Assembly: GCA_021202335.1 (NCBI GenBank)
Contig: JAJQDE010000053.1
Coordinates: forward strand, 42,551-106,550
Direction of reading: 5' to 3'
DNA: 64,000 nucleotides
Source of the DNA: Lachnospiraceae bacterium
GTDB taxonomy: Bacteria > Bacillota > Clostridia > Lachnospirales > Lachnospiraceae
Part shown: in pieces, positions 35,801-43,787 of the stretch
Position numbering within the stretch: position 1 is the first letter of the stretch
Layout: each line of letters starts with the position of its first letter
Program-made: the position numbers and the translations under genes
The notes under the pieces: generated by a model
Seen by the model: the letters and a program-made list of their open reading frames with translations, nothing else
The model's database searches: none
What the model was told of the DNA's origin: nothing

Positions 35801-37215
35801 CCGCCTGTCAGGTCAATGGACTCCCCGACTTTATATGTAGTCCTGTCAGGAAGGGTAACAGTCAGGCCGCTGCTTCCCTTCTCCACGACGTTTATCGTCA
35901 CGCTGTCGGTATGCCCGTTTGCCAAAGCCGTAACAGTAGTCGTGCCAACTCCGTATGCAAGCACCGTTCCCGTGTCATATACCACAGCCACATTCTCGTC
36001 AGCTGACGTAAATATCTTTCCCTCTGCAAGACTGCCGGAGAACGATTTATCATATTCTGCGGTAAGCGTTACCGGCAGCTTATACAGAGCGCCCTCCTCA
36101 ATATACAGCTCCGAAGGCGTTATGCTCAGCTTTGTTATGCTTGAATTTGTTACCCTTGTGGTGAGCGTCTGCTTTCCGGAAGAGGAATCCTTTGACGTAT
36201 CCAATCCCGAATAGCTCCCTGTCGCTTCATAGGCTACGGCATAAGAACCGCTGTCCGACAGCCTGAACGCGCCCATAGCCACATAGGTCAGAGACGGATT
36301 AATTATGTTTGTATAATGCCCCGTAACAGCGTTGGAATTTTGCGCAACCCAGTCCGCCTTTTCCGCATAAAACTGCTCAATCCCTCGCATCAGCCCGCTA
36401 TAATTCCACGCAAGGTTCTCTGCATTACTGCCTACGCCGTTATTAGTTCTCGCGGTAAAGCAGGATGTTCCATCCGGTCTGGTATGTGAAGCTAATACAT
36501 CCGCTTCCGCAGCCCGCAGCCTTGCTATCGCTTCCAGATCCGCCGACCACTCCAAGGGCACATAATCGTCCTCCGTAAGCGCTTCACCCGTATTCGGATT
36601 TATCACACCCTCCTTACACGCCTCGAGCCTGATTTCATTCAAACGCTCCAAAATGGTTTCCGCCGATTTCGTATAAAAATATCCGCTTATCTCCATACAC
36701 GTCTGCGTACTCGTGCAGCTTTCCGGTACATATGGGGCTGTCCCGTCCGATTTTATCTCCGTTATGCCTGTATTCCGGCTCGAGTAAACAGCCCCGTCAT
36801 ACATGGTTTCACCCGTCGCTAAAGTCCATGATTCTTCAAGGCTCTCCAAATCATAGCCGTCAGTTGTATCATCAGCCGGCTCCTGCGTTTCAGCCTCCTG
36901 CAAGTCCGTAAGCATTTCCTCTGTTTCCGCCGCTTCTTCTTCTGCGGCTTCCTCTGCCGTTTCCTGCGTTTCAGATTCTTCTATGGAAGCTTCTTCCGTT
37001 TCCGTTCCATTTTCAGTACCGGCTTCGGACAGCTCCCCCGGATTTTCCGTTACCGCATCAGCTTCAGAAGCTTCCGCCTCACCTTCCGCACTCTCTTCCG
37101 GGCTTATCTCCCTGACTGCCTCGTGTTCCGCCGCATTGACCGGGAAAGGACATCTTGAAATAAGCATTACGCCTGCCAATAAATAACTAAGCATTGCTTT
37201 TTTTCTGATTTTCAT
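32836..37215 (-). CDS. Very large secreted protein with CAP (SCP/PR1) domain and MBG/Ig-like repeats
   Basis: This is a 1459-aa exported protein. A signal peptide (1-29) ends at NAA. An acidic Glu/Ala/Thr linker follows at about 30-125. A CAP domain lies at about 170-330 (LEWSADLEAIARLRAAEAD, ENLAWNYSG, VTGHYTNIINPSLTYVAMG), with the His and Glu residues typical of the fold. Next are a BIG-type domain, one Listeria-Bacteroides repeat (NGWYREPSCVNKWDF) and at least six MBG-like modules of about 80-90 residues with DYTVxYxNNxxAG..KGKGNYxGTxxxxF patterns. No sorting signal was found at the C-terminus, so how it stays at the cell is unclear. The start ATG 37215 has GGAATGGGGGATTA directly upstream, the 3' end of repeat element C. 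Confidence 0.87.
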   Translation of the reverse strand: MKIRKKAMLSYLLAGVMLISRCPFPVNAAEHEAVREISPEESAEGEAEASEADAVTENPGELSEAGTENGTETEEASIEESETQETAEEAAEEEAAETEEMLTDLQEAETQEPADDTTDGYDLESLEESWTLATGETMYDGAVYSSRNTGITEIKSDGTAPYVPESCTSTQTCMEISGYFYTKSAETILERLNEIRLEACKEGVINPNTGEALTEDDYVPLEWSADLEAIARLRAAEADVLASHTRPDGTSCFTARTNNGVGSNAENLAWNYSGLMRGIEQFYAEKADWVAQNSNAVTGHYTNIINPSLTYVAMGAFRLSDSGSYAVAYEATGSYSGLDTSKDSSSGKQTLTTRVTNSSITKLSITPSELYIEEGALYKLPVTLTAEYDKSFSGSLAEGKIFTSADENVAVVYDTGTVLAYGVGTTTVTALANGHTDSVTINVVEKGSSGLTVTLPDRTTYKVGESIDLTGGKVSLNSGSSVSMTSSMISGFSSATAGICTVSVLYEGCVSSFDVLIVAEPVVSGTYGQTLSDIALPENEYGIYTWQNGSTKPDTVGSVAYPAIFTPYDTAGYQTLSDIEATVNVYASLTENKSAVSVSFRGGTMVYDGTKKEPAVVLTFNKNTLTENEDYTVLYYDNINAGTASALITGCGYYEDCFYESFEISPAELLIYAEDVYVKVGAQIPSSYAYGTDGLFGDDKLVTEPILTCDIVSTEAAGAYDIVPSGADAGSNYTITYENGTLLVAEEAVVYTVTFDVQGHGTAPTGYAGVIAGSNVEEPAEPEAEGYLFNGWYREPSCVNKWDFKSDIVQSDITLYAKWLISSGDFSVQEIGDMTYTGKALKPQVSVYDGTTALRLNKDYTVAYVNNVNANAGGVLKSGSGAGKAFNSALPYVIIKGKGNYTGTVDVNFNILPVDLEDCTLKYSDQLSINTKKAVSPFKSIKGVKSMKQGTDFELTLLSRDAYDGDGNSIAAGVSMDNAMVPAGYSGSFTLRLDGAGNYEGTIEKEVYVADAGHLIKNVKIVLGNNIKSVDYTGRRITLNPSDTASDDAFIVKMGNTVLSYGDDYEVSYKNNASVGKAQLVITGIGDYAGTKSQTFTIKGRTFSAKTVTVDGISDRDYTGKALTQNNVSLIYGAGTDGETALVYGTDYTISYTGNVSSGKASMTFTGVASKGYSGSFRKTFKINAADISDESMVVQDASTGSITVPFEKGGVQPSERVLLTNASGKALTEGTDYTLKFRNNKAVAASSYEKAPEIVVKGKGNYKGTLSIPFTITQGSLENVTVSVLPTAYNEAKDASYEYKPAVKVTEGKAKLSPGKDYEVTYVNNTQSDYLEYLAKYEAGTATKEDMPRVVITAADGSSYSADTGITAELPIYKDKLNKKELQAVISSVSYSGSGITPEVTVSYGGAVLIEGKDYTLSYGANVTAGKNKGTVTVSGVSPLYGGSVTYKFDIAGRDINI

Positions 37216-37353
37216 TTAATCCCCCATTCCGGAGCGATTTATCGCGCAGGTCCGCGAGCCGAATATCAAATTCGGCTCTGCGATGCAAATTTGTGACGCT
37301 CCGGCACAAATTTGTGTGTGAAAAATAGGCTATCGAGCTTATTTTTCACACTA
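37216..37353 (-). repeat. Structured 5' repeat element, copy C (upstream of the CAP-domain gene)
   Basis: Minus-strand copy. Hairpin I has 16-base arms (37336-37351 and 37316-37331, one wobble). Hairpin III is CAAATTTGTG/CACAAATTTG (37314-37305 and 37295-37286) with loop CCGGAGCGT (37304-37296). Hairpin IV is GAGCCGAAT/ATTCGGCTC (37278-37270 and 37264-37256). Mini-hairpin V is GCGA/TCGC. The loop pairs with CGCTCCGG (37236-37229), which abuts the ribosome binding site. The element carries its own GTG (37349) behind GGGGG, reading 27 codons to a TGA at 37268-37266. The 14-base TAATCCCCCATTCC stands on both sides (37217-37230 and 37352-37365). Confidence 0.85.
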
Positions 37354-37371
37354 ATCCCCCATTCCACATTT

Positions 37372-38277
37372 TCACCACTCATACGGTGTGTCCTGATACA
37401 CGTAATAGTTCAGCCAATTTGTATAGAGATTATTGCTGTGCGAGCGCCATTGCAGGCTCGGTTTATTTTCCGGGTTATCGTCAGGATAATAATTTATCGG
37501 AATATGTATCGGGAGCCCTTTTCCCAAATCTCTTTTGTACTCTGCGTCAAGCGTGTATCTGTCATATTCGGGATGCCCGTTTACAAAGATTTTCCTGCCG
37601 TTCTCCGCATATGCCAAAAACACACCCGCCTCATCGGACTCCGCAAGCACCGTAACCTTGCCGCAATTGTGAATATCGGCTGCCGGCGTTTCCGTATGGC
37701 GGCTGTGCGGGGCAAGAAAGCAGTCATCAAAGCCGCGCACCAGCGGCACCTTCCTGTTCTGCACCTTATGTGAATAAATACCAAACAGCTTTTCGGGAAG
37801 CTGTCGTTTCTGAATACCGTAGTAATGATAAAAGCCCGCCTGCGCTCCCCAGCAGATGTGAAGCGTTGAGGTCACATGCTCCTGCGCCCAGTCCATGATG
37901 GCGCAGACCTCATCCCAATAATCAACCTCCTCAAAGCGGATATCCTCAACAGGCGCACCCGTGATGATCATTCCGTCAAATCTTCTTTCCTTTATCTCCC
38001 CAAAGGTTGTATAAAATCGGTTAAGGTGATTGGCGGAGGTGTTGAGCGACACATGGCTTGTAACCATGAGGAAGGTCACATCCACCTGCAAGGGAGTGTT
38101 TGACAGCGCGCGCAAAAGCTGCAGCTCCGTATCCTGCTTGACCGGCATCAGGTTCAGCACGCATATCTGCAGCGGTCTGATATCCTGATGCACCGCACGG
38201 TTTTCATCCATCACAAATATATTTTCAAACTCCAAAATTTCCTTTGCCGGCAAATCACTTTGTACTTTAATTGGCAT
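37372..38277 (-). CDS. metA: Homoserine O-acetyltransferase (MetA family)
   Basis: This 301-aa enzyme activates homoserine for methionine synthesis. The catalytic residues are at the standard positions: Cys142 in HICWGAQAG, and His235 and Glu237 in NGHPEYD. Residue 111 is Glu (TGAPVE). In this family Glu111 goes with acetyl-CoA and Gly111 with succinyl-CoA, so acetyl transfer is expected although annotation pipelines often say succinyltransferase. The start ATG 38277 follows AGAAGGAAAAGGAA. It lies 40 bases after ligA on the same strand, leaving no room for an S-box riboswitch. Repeat element C begins 18 bases after its stop. Confidence 0.95.
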   Translation of the reverse strand: MPIKVQSDLPAKEILEFENIFVMDENRAVHQDIRPLQICVLNLMPVKQDTELQLLRALSNTPLQVDVTFLMVTSHVSLNTSANHLNRFYTTFGEIKERRFDGMIITGAPVEDIRFEEVDYWDEVCAIMDWAQEHVTSTLHICWGAQAGFYHYYGIQKRQLPEKLFGIYSHKVQNRKVPLVRGFDDCFLAPHSRHTETPAADIHNCGKVTVLAESDEAGVFLAYAENGRKIFVNGHPEYDRYTLDAEYKRDLGKGLPIHIPINYYPDDNPENKPSLQWRSHSNNLYTNWLNYYVYQDTPYEW

Positions 38278-38317
38278 TTCCTTTTCCTTCTCCCGTTTTC
38301 ATCTTCAAAAAGCTTCG

Positions 38318-40318
38318 CTAAATCCCATTATCGGGACTCATTTCCAAATATTCCGCCATAAACTGCTCCTCCGTTACAATCGGCACATTCAGCTCCTTTG
38401 CCTTTTTGTTTTTTGAGGACGCCGAGGTAATATCATTGTTTATGAGGCACACCGTTTTTGCGGAAACGCTTCCTGCCACCTTGCCGCCCTTTTTCTCAAT
38501 CAAAGCCTTTAGCTCATTTCTGCTTCCAAAGTGCGCAAGGCTTCCCGTCACCACGAAGGTTTTGCCCTCAAGCGTCTGCCCCTGCGCGTCCGTTTCTTCC
38601 CGGTTAATATGCACCTCTTTTAAGAGATTATCAAATTTTTCAACATTCTGCCCATCGGAAAAATAATCCTCAAAAGCCCTTCCTATAATCTCTCCGATAC
38701 CGTCAATTCCGCTCAGCTCTTGCGCGTCCGCCTTACGCATAGCCGCCAGGTCGTAATCGTAAAATCTGCAGATTACTTTTGCGTTTGCAAGACCTATATT
38801 GGATATCCCAAGGCTGAATATCAGATTCGGCAGCTCTGTTTCCCTTGCCGCATTTATACTGTCCATAAGGTTTTGATACGATTTCTCTCCAAAGCCCTCC
38901 ATAGCCACAATCTCATCCTTATGCTCATCCAAATGAAAAATATCGCGATATTGCCGGATAAAGCCCCTGCCGATAAATTTTTCAAGCGTCGCCTCCGAAA
39001 GCCCGTCGATGTTCATGGCGTCGCGCCCTACAAAATGCGTAAAGGTCTTAATTTTTTTTGCCTCACAGTCCGGGTTCATGCAGTAGAGAGATTGCGCCTC
39101 GCCCACAGCGCGCAGCCTTGTTTCTCCCCCGCACACCGGGCAATGCGCAGGTATTTCCACCGTGTCGCTCCCTGTCAGATTTTCGGCAATCTGCGGTATT
39201 ATCATGTTTGCCTTATATACCGTTATCCTGTCGCCAATACCCAGCTTTAATCCCTTCAATATGCTGATATTGTGAACCGACGCCCGGCTGACCGTAGTGC
39301 CCTCCAGCTCCACAGGCTCAAAAATCGCCACAGGATTGATAAGTCCGGTCCTGCTCGGGCTCCACTCTATCTCCTTTAAAGTCGTTTCTCTAATCTCATC
39401 CGCCCACTTAAAAGCAATGGAATCTCTGGGGAACTTCGCCGTGCGTCCCAGCGAGCGCCCGTATTCCATATCGTCATATATAAGCACCAAGCCGTCGGAC
39501 GGCACCTCATAGGTTTTGATACGCTCCTCATAATCAGCCACCGCATCCAAAATGCATGCCGCATCGACCCGCATATACTGCACCACATCAAAGCCCTGCC
39601 CGGCAAGGAATTGATACTGCTTTTCGCGTGAATTTTCAAAATCAACGGCTTCCCCGTTTTCCTGCGCCCGCACAAGCGAGAAAGCATAAAATCTTACATT
39701 TCTCTCTGCCGTTATCTGATTGTTAAGCTGCCTGACAGAGCCTGAGCAAAGATTTCTGGGGTTTTTGTATCTTGCTTCCACATCCGCAATGCGGCTGTTT
39801 ATCGCCTCAAAGTCCTCATAGGTTATAACCGCCTCACCCCGGAGAATCAGCTCGCCCTGATATTTTATTTTAAGAGGAATGTTTTTAAATACCCTCGCAT
39901 TGTTCGTAATGACCTCGCCGACCTCTCCGTTTCCGCGCGTAACGGCTTTTACAAGCTCACCGTTTTGATAAGTCAGCACTATCGTAAGCCCGTCAAGCTT
40001 CCAGCTCAAAAGCCCCTCCTTATCTCCCATCCAGCTCTTAAGCTCCTCCCTGTCCTTTGTCTTTCCGAGAGAAAGCATAGGGCTTTCGTGCGCCTCCTTA
40101 GGCAGCTCGTCAACCGCCTCATATCCCACATTCACGGAAGGGCTCCCCGCAAGCACCATGCCGGTTTCCCTTTCAAGCGCCTCAAGCTCGTCGCAAAGCG
40201 CATCGTATTCGCGGTTGCTCATAATTTCCCTGTCCTGCGCGTAATACGCCTTTGACGCCTCGTTCAGCCTTTCCACAAGCTCTCTCATTCTATGTAAAGC
40301 ATTATTGCCCGCCGCCAT
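38318..40318 (-). CDS. ligA: NAD-dependent DNA ligase
   Basis: This 666-aa ligase seals nicks with NAD. The adenylation Lys is in KLDGLT (about residue 107). The OB domain and a four-Cys zinc finger (CPVCGGE...CMNPDCEAK) follow. The helix-hairpin-helix region and a C-terminal BRCT domain (EGKTFVVTGSLAHFGSRNEL) complete the protein. Some motifs are diverged from canonical LigA. The motif around the catalytic Lys reads SWKLDGLTI instead of the more usual EPKIDGLAI. It may therefore be the only LigA or a second form. The chosen ATG at 40318 lies 17 bases inside the upstream pseudouridine synthase gene, behind AAAGGGGAAG. A 9-codon longer start at 40345 is possible. Confidence 0.92.
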   Translation of the reverse strand: MAAGNNALHRMRELVERLNEASKAYYAQDREIMSNREYDALCDELEALERETGMVLAGSPSVNVGYEAVDELPKEAHESPMLSLGKTKDREELKSWMGDKEGLLSWKLDGLTIVLTYQNGELVKAVTRGNGEVGEVITNNARVFKNIPLKIKYQGELILRGEAVITYEDFEAINSRIADVEARYKNPRNLCSGSVRQLNNQITAERNVRFYAFSLVRAQENGEAVDFENSREKQYQFLAGQGFDVVQYMRVDAACILDAVADYEERIKTYEVPSDGLVLIYDDMEYGRSLGRTAKFPRDSIAFKWADEIRETTLKEIEWSPSRTGLINPVAIFEPVELEGTTVSRASVHNISILKGLKLGIGDRITVYKANMIIPQIAENLTGSDTVEIPAHCPVCGGETRLRAVGEAQSLYCMNPDCEAKKIKTFTHFVGRDAMNIDGLSEATLEKFIGRGFIRQYRDIFHLDEHKDEIVAMEGFGEKSYQNLMDSINAARETELPNLIFSLGISNIGLANAKVICRFYDYDLAAMRKADAQELSGIDGIGEIIGRAFEDYFSDGQNVEKFDNLLKEVHINREETDAQGQTLEGKTFVVTGSLAHFGSRNELKALIEKKGGKVAGSVSAKTVCLINNDITSASSKNKKAKELNVPIVTEEQFMAEYLEMSPDNGI

Positions 40319-41048
40319 TGATAAACTTCCCCTTTCCCGGTTCATTCATTCCGCACGCTTCATACAAAGCCGAAAGCTCTTCGCCGTGAAGCTCTCTGTA
40401 TTCACCTGCTTTAAGTCCCCTAAGCTCAATATTCATAATCCTTACCCGCGTCAGGCTGCTCACACGGTAGCCAAAGCACTCACACATTCTTCTTATCTGC
40501 CTGTTAAGCCCCTGCGTCAGTATTATCCGAAAGGTATATTTGCCTGTTTTTTTCAGCTTACAGGGTCTTGTGGTTTTATCAAGCTCTTTAAAATACACAC
40601 CCCTTGACATCCCCTCAAGAGCGCTGTCCGTAAGCTCCTTATCGACCCTTACCGCATATTCCTTTTCGTGGCGGTTTGCCCCCTTCATCATTCTTTGAAT
40701 AAGCTCACCGTCATTTGTCATAATCATAAGCCCGTCGGATTCCCTGTCAAGCCGCCCCGCATAGGTCAGCCGCACAGGATATTGCAGCGCCTCGATAATA
40801 GTCATTTCCGCATGTCTGTCTTTCTCGGTGCAGGTAACGCCCACAGGCTTATTGTAAGCTAAGACCACCTTCTCAGCCGCCCGCCCTGCCGGGTTTTTGT
40901 CCACCTCCACGTCATCCGTATCCGACACCTGCATTCCGCTTACGGCAGTTTTCCCGTTCACGCTCACCCTGCCGCTTTCAATCAGCCTGTCCGCCTCCCT
41001 GCGTGAGCAGACTCCACATTCCGCAAGGAATTTATTTATCCTGGTCAT
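40302..41048 (-). CDS. rRNA pseudouridine synthase, RluF/RsuA family
   Basis: This 248-aa protein has an N-terminal S4 RNA-binding domain (INKFLAECGVCSRREADRLI, about 4-23) followed by the RsuA-type catalytic domain. The catalytic Asp is in AGRLDRESDGLMI (about 96-108), and the conserved end QGLNRQIRRMCECFGY is present. It isomerises a uridine in rRNA. The family placement is closest to RluF (23S), but the site cannot be fixed from sequence. The start ATG 41048 has GGAAATGGGGATTTT upstream, one of the recurrent extended sites. It overlaps ligA by 17 bases. Confidence 0.9.
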   Translation of the reverse strand: MTRINKFLAECGVCSRREADRLIESGRVSVNGKTAVSGMQVSDTDDVEVDKNPAGRAAEKVVLAYNKPVGVTCTEKDRHAEMTIIEALQYPVRLTYAGRLDRESDGLMIMTNDGELIQRMMKGANRHEKEYAVRVDKELTDSALEGMSRGVYFKELDKTTRPCKLKKTGKYTFRIILTQGLNRQIRRMCECFGYRVSSLTRVRIMNIELRGLKAGEYRELHGEELSALYEACGMNEPGKGKFINGGGQ

Positions 41049-41067
41049 AAAATCCCCATTTCCATCA

Positions 41068-41499
41068 TTATAAAAATTTTTTAAGCCGTGCTATGGATTT
41101 TTCCTCGAAGGTCATAAACTCCCTTGCGATTTCCATTGATGTGCCGCAATAATTCGAGTGATGATTGACTGCCTTCCACATTCCGGTGAGCCCGCGGCTG
41201 CTGTTTCGTATCATAAGCTCCGCAAGCCTTTCGGCGCTGCAGTTGGTCAGTGTGCCGATATGCAGACTTCCCGTAAGAAGCATATCCGCAGCGGCGCTTG
41301 GATTATACCCCGCAATCCGCTCATTATTGAGCCTGTCCGTCGCCTTATTCCTGATAACCGAGTACATCAGCTTTTCCTTTGCAAGCTCATGCGTAAGCTC
41401 CGCGTCAAGCGCCTTTCCCTCTACAACGTCTATCGTTTTCATCGCCATATCGGCATTCTTCTGCACTGCCTTTAATATCTCCCTGTCATCACCGTTCAT
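41068..41499 (-). CDS. Hypothetical protein (143 aa)
   Basis: I do not recognise the family. The protein is predicted to be helical (EILKAVQKNADMAMKTIDVVEG, then ELTHELAKEKLMYSVIRNKA). It holds His residues spaced along helices and a final segment WKAVNHHSNYCGTSMEIAREFMTFEEKSI. The layout recalls four-helix proteins but no metal site is certain. The start ATG 41499 is chosen because GAGGG lies 6 bases upstream. An ATG four codons earlier has no site. It sits 19 bases before the rluF-type gene on the same strand. Confidence 0.75.
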   Translation of the reverse strand: MNGDDREILKAVQKNADMAMKTIDVVEGKALDAELTHELAKEKLMYSVIRNKATDRLNNERIAGYNPSAAADMLLTGSLHIGTLTNCSAERLAELMIRNSSRGLTGMWKAVNHHSNYCGTSMEIAREFMTFEEKSIARLKKFL

Positions 41500-41632
41500 A
41501 GCTGCCCTCATTTCTGCGAACTTTAATTTTTTTACGCATAAAGCAATAAATCAATCCTGCCCGTTTAGTATTTCCGTCTTATTTAAGAGATATGCAGCTT
41601 GTCCGTCTTTTACACACAATAATTTCAAAACA

Positions 41633-41668
41633 CCCATGCAGCCGTTTCGACCACATGGGTTTTTCATT
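41633..41668 (-). terminator. Possible terminator of the SH3-domain gene
   Basis: CCCATG (41633-41638) pairs with CATGGG (41654-41659). On the minus strand TGTTTTG follows. The stem is short and the loop is 15 bases. Confidence 0.55.
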
Positions 41669-41683
41669 TAAACATATATTACG

Positions 41684-43204
41684 CTATTCCGCTTCAAAAA
41701 ATTCCGCCTTTACATAGCCTGTCATTCCGTTATATTGAATTTTATACCATTCGCCCAAATCCTCCAAAAGCTCATAGCTTGTTTCCGCCTCCGCTAACCC
41801 GAGCTTTTCGGAGTCCTGATCTGCCGCGCTGCGGACATTTACATTTGTAACAGCTTTAACGGAGCCGATTACTGTTTCTTCCTCTGCCTGCGTTGAAACA
41901 ACCTCAAGATAATCGCTCTTTATGTACGCCTCACTGCCTTCATATATAACCTTGCTCCAGCCGTTAATCCTGTCCTCTATACGTGTGAGCTGCGTCCCTT
42001 CCGTGACCTTTCCGATGCGGTCAGCCTCCTCGCTGTCGGACTTGCGGACATTGACCGTGTCGGTTGCCCTTACAATCTGATTTACAGTCTGATTTTCCGT
42101 CTGTTCCTCAGCTTCAGACTGCTGCTCCTCCTCCGACTGCGCATCAGCGCTTTCCGTTTCCGCATCGGACGCAGTGCTTTCTTCCTCCGCCTGCGCCTGT
42201 GCAAGCGCCTCGCCCACCGACGTTTTCACCTTGCCCGGAAGCTCTGCCATAAATGTATTAAGCTCCTCATCGGACGCAACCGCCTCATTGTAGCTCACGT
42301 CAATTCTATTATATAAATCCACTACATCGTCCTGGTTTGTCACAAGCTTAAACGCCGCATCAACCTGCTCGTCCATGTCGCCGTCTATAATAAGGCTTCC
42401 GTCCTCTGTCGTATATACATAGAAAGCATTCAGCCCGGGAGCCGTCGTTTCAATGCCGGTCACTTTTACATCATACGATACATATACAAAATACGAGTCG
42501 TCCTCCAGCCCCGGCTTTGTATAGCAGGTTACATTCAGATACTCGTCAATAAACTCGCTTCTTTTTTCATACGTTATCAGAGATGTGTCGTCATTATAGT
42601 CCCGAAGCAACGCTATCGTTTCCATATCCGCGTCAGCCAGCGCCTTAAAAAACGTATTCATAAGCTCGTTCACATCATCATATGCGTTTTCAAGCAGCGG
42701 TTCATCGGTAAGCTCAACCGACTCATTCTCCGGATTAAGAGCCTCGCTGTCCGCTCCCCTTGAACCGACAAGGGATATGATAAACGCTATCACAATCGCA
42801 CAGGCTGCCACCGGAAGCAGAATTTTAAGGGCGCTGACAGCAAAGGCTTTTATCTGATCCGCAGATACCGAGGTAATTTCCCTGCCATTTAAAATCGAGC
42901 TGACAATCTCAGGCTTATTTTCCTTTTTCTCAGGCTCTGCCTGCACCTCAGGGCTTTCAGTCTTATTTTCCGCACCTGTTGTTTCCGCGTTTTTTACCTT
43001 CTGCTCATCAGCCTTCATGCCGCTGATTGCTTCCTCTGCGGCATGATTGCCGTTCTTTTCAGCACCAACGGCACCACTGCCGGCATCACCCTTGATATTA
43101 TCCGCGGTATTTTGGGCGTCCGCCAATTTCTCCGTATCCTTTTTCGGAGCAGTATTTATATTTTGATGATTTCCGTTCTTTTTTTTGCTTTTCTTTTTAT
43201 TCAT
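41684..43204 (-). CDS. Membrane-anchored protein with two C-terminal bacterial SH3 domains
   Basis: This 506-aa protein has a charged cytoplasmic N-terminus of about 130 residues (Lys/Asn/Glu-rich). One membrane span follows at about 135-157 (ILLPVAACAIVIAFIISLV). An extracellular region at about 180-320 looks like an NTF2-type fold (VNELMNTFFKALADADMETIALL). An acidic Glu/Gln/Ser linker leads to two SH3b domains (about 385-435 and 445-505; patterns VNVRKSDSEEADRIGKV and VNVRSAADQDSEKLG). SH3b domains usually bind peptidoglycan, so a wall-associated sensor or scaffold is likely. No enzyme motif was found. Start ATG 43204 is accepted although the site upstream (GAGG) is modest. The tRNA-Arg gene lies just upstream. 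Confidence 0.83.
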   Translation of the reverse strand: MNKKKSKKKNGNHQNINTAPKKDTEKLADAQNTADNIKGDAGSGAVGAEKNGNHAAEEAISGMKADEQKVKNAETTGAENKTESPEVQAEPEKKENKPEIVSSILNGREITSVSADQIKAFAVSALKILLPVAACAIVIAFIISLVGSRGADSEALNPENESVELTDEPLLENAYDDVNELMNTFFKALADADMETIALLRDYNDDTSLITYEKRSEFIDEYLNVTCYTKPGLEDDSYFVYVSYDVKVTGIETTAPGLNAFYVYTTEDGSLIIDGDMDEQVDAAFKLVTNQDDVVDLYNRIDVSYNEAVASDEELNTFMAELPGKVKTSVGEALAQAQAEEESTASDAETESADAQSEEEQQSEAEEQTENQTVNQIVRATDTVNVRKSDSEEADRIGKVTEGTQLTRIEDRINGWSKVIYEGSEAYIKSDYLEVVSTQAEEETVIGSVKAVTNVNVRSAADQDSEKLGLAEAETSYELLEDLGEWYKIQYNGMTGYVKAEFFEAE

Positions 43205-43250
43205 ATAACCTCACTTACGCACTGTTCACATATGTTTTACGGCATATAAA

Positions 43251-43322
43251 TGCACCCGACAGGAATCGAACCTGCATTAAAGGCGTCGGAGGCCTTCGTT
43301 CTATCCATTAGACTACGGGTGC
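43251..43322 (-). tRNA. tRNA-Arg, anticodon CCG
   Basis: The 72-base cloverleaf has the acceptor stem GCACCCG/CGGGTGC (43322-43316 and 43258-43252) with discriminator A. The anticodon stem is AAGGC/GCCTT around loop CTCCGAC, giving anticodon CCG. The T arm is CAGGTTCGATTCCTG. CCA is not encoded. A T-run on the plus strand side (43324-43329) lies upstream of it. Confidence 0.92.
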
Positions 43323-43370
43323 GGTTTTTGTAATGATAACATACTTGCCTTATTTTGTCTACAATGACAT

Positions 43371-43739
43371 TCAGGTATTTTCCGGCAGGTATTTTTTTGT
43401 AAGCTCGTCTGCCAAGGCAATCTGGCTTTGCAGCTCCCGAAAAGCCGCTTCGTCATTTTTCTCAAGCTCATCAAGAAAAGCATAAAGCCTGTCTCGCAGC
43501 TTATAATGCTCGCGCGCGTCAGCCCGATAGGTGTTTGCTATGCGTAAGATTTTTTCATAATACTTGACAATCTGCCTTTCATTATTCTTTTTTAAGGCAT
43601 TTCTGAAAAGCTCCAAATTGTCAAGCTCGGGTGAACCGGTAAGCTTTGCGAATGTGTTGGAGCCGATGGCATAATAGTCCCCGCCTATCTGATAAATAAA
43701 GCTCTTCTTCTCAAACAGCTCTTCCTTCAAGGTACTCAT
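43371..43739 (-). CDS. Hypothetical helical protein (122 aa)
   Basis: The protein starts MSTLKEELFEKKSFIYQIGG. A short N-terminal part (YYAIGSNTFAKLTGSPEL) is followed by two or three amphipathic helices (ERQIVKYYEKILRIANTYRADAREHYKLRDRLYAFLDELE, in two pieces). It has no signal peptide and no family I can name. The start ATG 43739 follows GGGAGG with 7-base spacing, and a 5-codon longer frame is rejected. It stands between tRNA-Arg and the AlkD-like gene on the same strand. Confidence 0.72.
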   Translation of the reverse strand: MSTLKEELFEKKSFIYQIGGDYYAIGSNTFAKLTGSPELDNLELFRNALKKNNERQIVKYYEKILRIANTYRADAREHYKLRDRLYAFLDELEKNDEAAFRELQSQIALADELTKKYLPENT

Positions 43740-43787
43740 GGCTTTTCCTCCCATCCGCTTTTGCCTTACAAACGAAACATCATTATT

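Noticed and set aside
38278..38317. S-box (SAM) riboswitch for metA
   Set aside because: Only 40 bases separate ligA and metA, and they hold just a ribosome binding site.
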